DNA of 64,000 bases from Rubrivivax sp. GTDB lineage: Bacteria > Pseudomonadota > Gammaproteobacteria > Burkholderiales > Burkholderiaceae_C. How positions within the stretch are numbered: the stretch's first letter is position 1; each line of letters begins with the position of its first letter. Positions 59,081 to 64,000 of this stretch are shown here, piece after piece. The stretch is from NCBI GenBank assembly GCA_027485165.1, contig JAIXRN010000064.1, positions 83,166 to 147,165 on the forward strand. The letters run 5' to 3'. Position numbers and translations under genes: made by a program. The notes under the pieces are model-generated. The model was given only the letters and a program-made list of their open reading frames with translations, was not told the origin of the DNA and did not search any database.

Positions 59081-59977
59081 TCAGCCCGCACGGCCCGTGC
59101 GGCTGGCCGGGCCAGCGGCGTGACCGATGCGCGCCTGCCAGGCGGCCAGCTGCTGCTGCATGCGGCCGGCGTCTTCGGCTTCCGGCCGGTGCTGCAGGTA
59201 CAGGCGCAGGCCGTCGGCAGCAGCTTGCAACTGCCCCAGTTCACCCTGCACCAGGGCCAGATCGCGGCGTTCGTCCCAGGCCTGCGGCAGCAGGATCACC
59301 AGGCGCTGCATCACCGCCACCAGGCGCGGGCCGTCGCCCACCCGGCGGTGGATTTCCTTCAGGTTGCGCAGCAGCCGCGCCACGATGTCACGCGGCTCGG
59401 CGGCCTGCAGGTACAGACCCAGAGGCACCTCGTTGTCGCCGGTCAGGCCGAAGCGGCGGCGGAAGGGCGCCAGGCGGTCTTCGAGTTCGTCGCGCGACAG
59501 CGTCTGGCCGCTGAAGGGGTCCAGGATGACCTCGCCGCGCTGCAGACGCAGCTTCACCAGGAAGTGCCCGGGGAAAGAAATGCCCTGGGCGCGTAGCCCC
59601 ACCTGGCAGGCAATCTCGATGTACAGGATGGCCAGGGTGATGGGGATGCCGCGCCGGGTCTTCAGCACTTCATGCAGGTAGCTGTTGCGGCGGTCGTGGT
59701 AGTCGTTGACGTTGCCGGCGAAGCCCAGTTCGTGGAAGAAATAGGTGTTCAGCAGCCGCAGGGTCTGCAGCGGCGCGGCGTCTGCCGGCAGGCGGCGGCG
59801 CAGGCGCTGCGCCAGGGTGTCGATCTGCGCCAGCACGCCCTGGGTGTCCAGGCGGGCGTCGTCGTCCTGGCCGACGGCGACGGCGGCTTCCGTCACCGGC
59901 AGGCTGGCGTCGTCGGCCACCAGGGCGGAAAAGTACTGGAGCGCCGTCGGCGCGGCAAGGTTCAAGGTACCGGGCAT
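59081..59977 (-). CDS. SirB1/transglutaminase-like protein with TPR region
   Basis: About 298 residues from ATG 59977 (MPGTLNLAAPTALQYFSALV). SirB1-family stretches are YFFHELGFAGNVNDYHDRRN, YLHEVLKTRRGIPITLAILY and GISFPGHFLVKLRLQRG; a TPR-like region follows (PRLVAVMQRLVILLPQAWDE). The family (also linked to YchA-like proteins) has a transglutaminase-like fold without clear function. It lies between murJ and hda. Confidence 0.88.
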   Translation of the reverse strand: MPGTLNLAAPTALQYFSALVADDASLPVTEAAVAVGQDDDARLDTQGVLAQIDTLAQRLRRRLPADAAPLQTLRLLNTYFFHELGFAGNVNDYHDRRNSYLHEVLKTRRGIPITLAILYIEIACQVGLRAQGISFPGHFLVKLRLQRGEVILDPFSGQTLSRDELEDRLAPFRRRFGLTGDNEVPLGLYLQAAEPRDIVARLLRNLKEIHRRVGDGPRLVAVMQRLVILLPQAWDERRDLALVQGELGQLQAAADGLRLYLQHRPEAEDAGRMQQQLAAWQARIGHAAGPASRTGRAG

Positions 59978-59993
59978 GTGCTTCAGTGTACGG

Positions 59994-61550
59994 TCAGCCC
60001 TGGCGCATGAACTGGCGTGGGCGCATGCCCAGCAACGCCAGCGCACCGAAGTACAGCAGCGCCACGCCACCCAGCACACCGGCCACCGCTGCCACGCGCA
60101 GGCCCCAGCTGGCCTGCAGGCCCACCCAGTCGACACCTTGGGCCGCCCAGGCCAGCGCTGCGCCCAGCAGCAGGTTGGCCACGGTCACCTGGCCGGCGAA
60201 GCGCAGCCAGCCCGGCCGCGGCTGGAACACGCCGCGCCGCAACAGCCCGGCCAGCAGCAGCCCGGCGTTCACCAGCGCCCCCAGGCCGATGGACAGCGCC
60301 AGGCCAGCGTGGCCCAGGCGCGGCACCAGCAACAGGTTCAGCAGCTGCGTGGCCAGCAGCACGCCCACCGCAATCTTCACGGGCGTGCGGATGTCCTGCC
60401 GGGCATAGAAGGCCGGTGCCAGCACCTTGATCGCCACCAGCCCCAGCAGGCCGACGCCGTAGCCTTGCAGGGCACGCACCGTCATCTGCAGGTCGGCGGC
60501 CGTGAAGGCGCCGTAGTGGTACAGCACTGCCACCAGCCCAGTGGGGAAGATGAGCAGCGCCAGCGCGCAGGGCACGCTCAGCAGCAGCACCAAGCGCAGA
60601 CCCCAGTCGACCATGTCGGAAAAAGCCTGCGCGTCCTGCCGACCCTTGGCCGCCGACAGCTGCGGCAGCAGCACCACGCCCAGCGCCACGCCCAGCAGCG
60701 CGGTGGGGAATTCCATCAACCGGTCGGCATAGGTGAGCCAGGACACCGCGCCCACGGCCACGTGCGAGGCGATCTGGGTATTGATGAGCAGCGAAATCTG
60801 CGCCACCGACACCCCCAACAGGGCCGGCGCCATCTGCTGCAGCACCGTGCGGGTGCCCGGGTGGCGCCAGGCGCGTGCAATCGAGGCCGGCAGCAAGCCA
60901 ATGCGTGGTACGCGGCCGATGGCCGCCAGCGCGGGAATCTGCACCGCCGCTTGCAGCACGCCGCCCAGCATCACGCCACCGGCCAGGGCCAGCACGGGTT
61001 CAATGCCTTGCGTGGCCAGCCAGGGCGCCCCCCACCAGGCCGCCGCGATGACCGACAGGTTCAGCAGCACAGGGGTGATGGCCGGCACCGCGAAGCGCTT
61101 CCAGGTGTTCAGGATGCCCGCGGCCAGCGCCACCATCGACATGAAGCCGATGTACGGAAACATCAGCCGCGTCATGAACACCGCCGTGTCGAAGGCTTGC
61201 AGGCCTGACCCCATGGCCCAGACGAGGGCCGGTGCAGCGGCTACGCCCAGCACGCAGGTGAAAAGAAGCGTCCAGGCCAGCAGGGTGGCCACGGCGTCGA
61301 TCAGGTCGGCAGCGGCAGCGTCGCCGTCGCGCGCCCGGGTGGCGGCCATCAGCGGCACGAAGGCCTGCGAGAACGCGCCTTCGGCGAACAGACGCCGAAA
61401 CAGGTTGGGGATGCGAAAGGCGACGTTGAAAGCGTCGGTCGCTGCACTGGCACCAAAGCTGGCGGCAATGAGCTGTTCGCGCACCAGGCCCGTGATGCGG
61501 GACACCAGGGTCAGCAGCGAGACGGTGGAAGCGGCCTTGAGGAGGTTCAA
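59994..61550 (-). CDS. murJ: Lipid II flippase MurJ
   Basis: This 518-residue MATE/MVF-type protein has about 14 membrane helices. MNLLKAASTVSLLTLVSRIT and LVREQLIAASFGASAATDAF open the protein as in MurJ. RIPNLFRRLFAEGAFSQAFV and AIKVLAPAFYARQDIRTPVK are conserved. It moves lipid II across the inner membrane for cell-wall synthesis. It is divergent from rpsT. The open frame is intact and of normal length. Confidence 0.96.
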   Translation of the reverse strand: MNLLKAASTVSLLTLVSRITGLVREQLIAASFGASAATDAFNVAFRIPNLFRRLFAEGAFSQAFVPLMAATRARDGDAAAADLIDAVATLLAWTLLFTCVLGVAAAPALVWAMGSGLQAFDTAVFMTRLMFPYIGFMSMVALAAGILNTWKRFAVPAITPVLLNLSVIAAAWWGAPWLATQGIEPVLALAGGVMLGGVLQAAVQIPALAAIGRVPRIGLLPASIARAWRHPGTRTVLQQMAPALLGVSVAQISLLINTQIASHVAVGAVSWLTYADRLMEFPTALLGVALGVVLLPQLSAAKGRQDAQAFSDMVDWGLRLVLLLSVPCALALLIFPTGLVAVLYHYGAFTAADLQMTVRALQGYGVGLLGLVAIKVLAPAFYARQDIRTPVKIAVGVLLATQLLNLLLVPRLGHAGLALSIGLGALVNAGLLLAGLLRRGVFQPRPGWLRFAGQVTVANLLLGAALAWAAQGVDWVGLQASWGLRVAAVAGVLGGVALLYFGALALLGMRPRQFMRQG

Positions 61551-61594
61551 CCATCAGATTGTAGGGCGCCAGGCTGGCCAGCCGCCGCTGCCCT

Positions 61595-61622
61595 TTGGCA
61601 ACCCGCCATAGGCTGCTATACT
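61595..61622 (+). promoter_or_regulatory. Sigma-70-type promoter of rpsT
   Basis: TTGGCA (61595-61600), a 16-bp spacer and TATACT (61617-61622) make a near-consensus housekeeping promoter. It is 35 bp before the rpsT ATG (61658) and in the space shared with the divergent murJ. Confidence 0.8.
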
Positions 61623-61657
61623 CGATGGTCTTTGCCCCACCTACCCAGATCCCCAGC

Positions 61658-61960
61658 ATGGCCACCTCGTCCAAAGCCAAGAAGAAGACCGTTCGCCTCG
61701 CCTCCGGCCGCAAGCGCGCGCGCCAGGACGTCGCCCTGAACGCCGCCAACACATCGCTGCGCTCGCGCTTTCGCACCGTGGTGAAGAACGTCGTTAAGGC
61801 CGTGACCACTGGCGACAAGGCGAAGGCCAGCGAGACCTTCAAGTCCGCACAAAGCGTGATCGATTCGGTCGCCGACAAGGGCGTGTTTCACAAGAACAAG
61901 GCCGCCCGCCTGAAGAGCCGTCTGTCGGCCAAGGTCAAGGCGCTCGCCCTGGCTGCCTGA
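61658..61960 (+). CDS. rpsT: 30S ribosomal protein S20
   Basis: This 100-residue basic protein begins [20 protein letters not shown] and contains [19 protein letters not shown] and [20 protein letters not shown], which is S20. S20 binds 16S rRNA early in 30S assembly. It has its own promoter and an intrinsic terminator, so it is monocistronic. Confidence 0.98.
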   Translation: MATSSKAKKKTVRLASGRKRARQDVALNAANTSLRSRFRTVVKNVVKAVTTGDKAKASETFKSAQSVIDSVADKGVFHKNKAARLKSRLSAKVKALALAA

Positions 61961-62018
61961 AGACCGCAGCAGCTGACCGGCTCTTTGCGGCCGGGTATTG
62001 CTGGCCGGCACCACCCTG

Positions 62019-62040
62019 AAGCCCGCACACGCGGGCTTTT
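62019..62040 (+). terminator. Intrinsic terminator of rpsT
   Basis: A stem AAGCCCGC / GCGGGCTT (62019-62026 with 62031-62038) and a following TTTT lie 58 bp beyond the rpsT stop. The convergent DUF3579 gene ends at 62047, so it may also serve that transcript from the other side. Confidence 0.9.
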
Positions 62041-62046
62041 GGCATT

Positions 62047-62352
62047 TCAGCGTGGTGGGACGTCCAGCACGCGCAGTTCGTTGTCACGGGCGAAGTTCAT
62101 CACGAAGTCCCAGGCCATGGGTTCGATGTCGCGCAGGGCTTCGCTGACCAGCACGCACTTCACCCCGTCGACGACCTGCGGCACACAGTACGGCGAATAC
62201 CCGATGTAGGCGGCCTTGCCGCCCAGCCCGCCGGCCGGCCTGAAGCTGGACATGGCACCCGCCAGGCGTTCAGCCCAGTCGCTGGGGCGGAAGGTGCGGC
62301 CCTGCAAGGTGATGCCCTGGATGTAGCAACGGCGCGGCAGGGGGGCGGTCAT
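62047..62352 (-). CDS. DUF3579 domain-containing protein
   Basis: This 101-residue protein starts MTAPLPRRCYIQGITLQGRT and contains FRPSDWAERLAGAMSSFRP and AYIGYSPYCVPQVVDGVKCV, the DUF3579 signature found mainly in betaproteobacteria. It is usually encoded near rpsT and the arginine-synthesis genes, as here. Function unknown. It is divergent from argD across 230 bp. Confidence 0.88.
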   Translation of the reverse strand: MTAPLPRRCYIQGITLQGRTFRPSDWAERLAGAMSSFRPAGGLGGKAAYIGYSPYCVPQVVDGVKCVLVSEALRDIEPMAWDFVMNFARDNELRVLDVPPR

Positions 62353-62467
62353 CAGGGCGGTCCGGGACGGTCGGAAAAGTTCGGGGTTAACCCGTGCATT
62401 GTGCCCTGCCCCTGCTGCAATGCAGCATCGTCAAAAGACTCCGGTCAGTTCACGAGAGCCCGACCTC

Positions 62468-62473
62468 TAGAAT
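62468..62473 (+). promoter_or_regulatory. Candidate -10 element (TAGAAT) upstream of argD
   Basis: CTCTAGAATCGATC lies 110 bp before argD. The hexamer recurs before rpsP and the Rieske gene. The best -35 (TCAGTT, 17 bp upstream) is poor, so the call is tentative. Confidence 0.35.
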
Positions 62474-62582
62474 CGATCACGCGAGCTCGATATTGTCCCT
62501 GGCGACCCTGGCCAGCAGGCCCGCCCCCATCGCGCCCGTACCCCGCGCACAGCGCGCACCCCCGTCGTCGAAAGGCCGCCCG

Positions 62583-63803
62583 ATGAACGCACCCGACCCC
62601 GTCCACGCGCTCGCGCGCCCGATGCCCCATGTGCTGAACACCTACGGCCGCCTGCCGATTGCGCTGTCTCATGGCCGTGGCTGCTGGGTCTGGGACACGA
62701 ACGGCAAGAAGTACCTTGACGGTCTGGGCGGCATTGCCGTCAACACCCTGGGCCACGCCCACCCCAAGCTGGTGCCCGCGCTGCAGGACCAGGTGGCCAA
62801 GCTGATCCACACCAGCAACTACTACGAAATCCCGCTGCAGGAACAGCTGGCCGCCAAGCTGTGCGAGATCTCGGGCCTGGACGGCGCCTTCTTCTGCAAT
62901 TCCGGCCTGGAAGCCAACGAAGCGGCACTGAAAATCGCGCGCAAGTTCGGCCACGACAAGGGCATCGAACGGCCGGAAGTCATCGTTTATGAACGCGCCT
63001 TTCACGGCCGTAGCATCGCCACGCTCTCGGCCACCGGCAACCCCAAGGTGCAGGCCGGCTTCGGCCCGCTGGTCGAAGGCTTCGTGCGCGTACCGATGAA
63101 CGACCTGGCCGCCATCGAAGCCGCGGCGCGCAGCAACCCCAACATCGTGGCCGTGTTCCTGGAAACCATCCAGGGCGAAGGCGGCGTGAACCCGGCCCGC
63201 TGGGACTACCTGCGCGGGCTGCGCGAGGCCTGCGACGCGCACGACTGGCTGCTGATGCTGGACGAAGTGCAGTGCGGCATCGGCCGCACCGGCAAGTGGT
63301 TCGCCCACCAGTGGGCAGGCGTGAAGCCCGACGTGATGCCGCTGGCCAAGGGCCTGGGCTCAGGCGTGCCCATCGGCGCGGTGGTCTGCGGCCCGCGCGC
63401 GCTGAACGTGCTGGGCCCAGGCAACCACGGCACCACCTTCGGCGGCAACCCGCTGGCGATGCGGGCGGGCGTGGAAACGCTGCGAATCTGCGAAGAAGAC
63501 GGCATCCTGGACAACGCCGCCACCGTGGGCGAAGCGCTGCAGGGTTGCCTGCGGCGTGAACTGGAAGGCGTGGCCGGCGTGAAGGAAGTGCGCGGCGCCG
63601 GGCTGATGATCGGCATCGAGCTCGACCGCCCCTGCGGCGTGCTGCTGACGCGCGCGCTGGAGGCCGGCCTGCTCATCAGCGTGACGGCCGACCGCGTCGT
63701 GCGCCTGCTGCCGCCGCTCATCCTCACGCACGACGAGGCGCGCCAGATCACGGCGCTGCTGGTGCCGCTGATCAAGGCCTTCCTGGCCGAACCCAAGCCA
63801 TGA
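62583..63803 (+). CDS. argD: Acetylornithine aminotransferase
   Basis: This 406-residue class III aminotransferase starts MNAPDPVHALARPMPHVLNT. PLP-binding features are FFCNSGLEANEAALKIARKF, MLDEVQCGIGRTGKWF (Asp) and the Schiff-base Lys in DVMPLAKGLGSGVPIGAVV (about residue 256), followed by HGTTFGGNPLAMRAG. It makes acetylornithine in arginine synthesis; the same family can act on succinylornithine (AstC). Adjacency to argF supports the biosynthetic role. Start ATG 62583. Confidence 0.93.
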   Translation: MNAPDPVHALARPMPHVLNTYGRLPIALSHGRGCWVWDTNGKKYLDGLGGIAVNTLGHAHPKLVPALQDQVAKLIHTSNYYEIPLQEQLAAKLCEISGLDGAFFCNSGLEANEAALKIARKFGHDKGIERPEVIVYERAFHGRSIATLSATGNPKVQAGFGPLVEGFVRVPMNDLAAIEAAARSNPNIVAVFLETIQGEGGVNPARWDYLRGLREACDAHDWLLMLDEVQCGIGRTGKWFAHQWAGVKPDVMPLAKGLGSGVPIGAVVCGPRALNVLGPGNHGTTFGGNPLAMRAGVETLRICEEDGILDNAATVGEALQGCLRRELEGVAGVKEVRGAGLMIGIELDRPCGVLLTRALEAGLLISVTADRVVRLLPPLILTHDEARQITALLVPLIKAFLAEPKP

Positions 63804-63820
63804 AGCCGGGAGACACCTTG

Positions 63821-64000
63821 ATGCGCCACTACCTCCAGTTCAAGGACCTGCGGGCCGAGGAATACGCCCACCTGTTCGACCGCGCCGGCATCATCAAGCG
63901 CCGCTTCAAGAACTATGAGAAGTACCAGCCGCTGCAGGACCGCACGCTGGCCATGATCTTCGAGAAGGCCAGCACGCGCACGCGCGTCAGCTTCGAGGCG
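63821..64000 (+). CDS. argF: Ornithine carbamoyltransferase, N-terminal part (cut by window edge)
   Basis: The 60 visible residues (MRHYLQFKDLRAEEYAHLFD onward) contain the carbamoyl-phosphate motif EKASTRTRVSFEA of ornithine carbamoyltransferase. It makes citrulline from ornithine and carbamoyl phosphate. GGGAG is well placed before ATG 63821; an in-frame ATG at 63800 overlapping the argD stop is an alternative. The rest lies outside the window. It is clearly cotranscribed with argD. Confidence 0.94.
   Translation, partial: MRHYLQFKDLRAEEYAHLFDRAGIIKRRFKNYEKYQPLQDRTLAMIFEKASTRTRVSFEA

Noticed and set aside
62493..62507. A possible single ArgR half-site upstream of argD (GGTCGC then AA on the minus strand)
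   Set aside because: The spacer is 7 and not 8 bases, there is no second half-site 21 bp away, and the first base is wrong.
1..64000. tRNA, rRNA, CRISPR, IS elements or prophage genes
   Set aside because: No cloverleaf, rRNA stretch, regularly spaced repeat array, transposase or phage structural protein was seen.

Overview
The window is about 70% GC, densely packed and chromosomal. Gene content points to a betaproteobacterium of the order Burkholderiales, probably near Rubrivivax, Leptothrix or Ideonella. The evidence is FlhDC-controlled flagellar genes with cheY-cheZ and flhB-flhA-flhF blocks, PEP-CTERM proteins, a rpsT/DUF3579/argD/argF block, a ppx/sixA/ppk group and zinc-independent FolE2. 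The genus is inference. I see no rRNA, tRNA, CRISPR array or insertion sequence.

Layout. 1-3897 (minus): flhF (cut by the window edge), flhA and flhB. 4095-10835: an accessory block inserted where cheZ and flhB would normally be neighbours. It holds a VapBC-like toxin-antitoxin pair, three PEP-CTERM surface/exported proteins, and an ECF sigma factor with a transmembrane Ser/Thr kinase. 10858-17296 (minus): flhDC, a degenerate HD-GYP-like protein, a membrane-anchored methyltransferase, motA, motB, cheY, cheZ. 17568-25877: a TonB-dependent receptor divergent from a five-gene operon of secreted cyanophycinase, amino-acid binding protein, AraC-type ArgR and the two arginine N-succinyltransferase subunits. 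25891-32186: methyltransferase and FAD oxidoreductase pair, folE2, dxs-ispA-xseB. 32442-37759: Rieske oxygenase, EamA exporter, sulfurtransferase, stress protein, ZIP transporter, dienelactone hydrolase. 37835-41987: polyphosphate genes ppx, sixA, ppk. 42101-46302: an aotJQMOP-like arginine/ornithine uptake operon. 46388-51340: orn, M48 protease, pterin dehydratase, rsgA, a CobD/CbiB-like protein and a NUDIX hydrolase. 51516-54591: rpsP-rimM-trmD-rplS with a lipoprotein gene inserted before rplS. 54977-64000: TM2 protein, folK-pcnB-HAD-hda-sirB1-like-murJ, rpsT, DUF3579, argD and the start of argF.

The most interesting system is arginine-centred. Two intergenic regions carry tandem half-sites with 21-bp phasing that match the pattern known to me for the Pseudomonas AraC-family ArgR (TGTCGC-N8-AA-N5). 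One lies between the TonB receptor and the secreted cyanophycinase (20474-20515). The other lies upstream of the aot operon (46356-46392). The reading I propose is an ArgR regulon for scavenging extracellular cyanophycin (arginine-aspartate polymer): secreted cyanophycinase, outer-membrane receptor, periplasmic binding proteins, ABC uptake and arginine succinyltransferase catabolism. The motifs and gene order are visible in the sequence; the substrate and regulatory links are inference.

Neighbouring genes are commonly joined by 4-bp stop/start overlaps. Several of these use TTG, GTG or possibly CTG starts, so starts in this genome should not be restricted to ATG.
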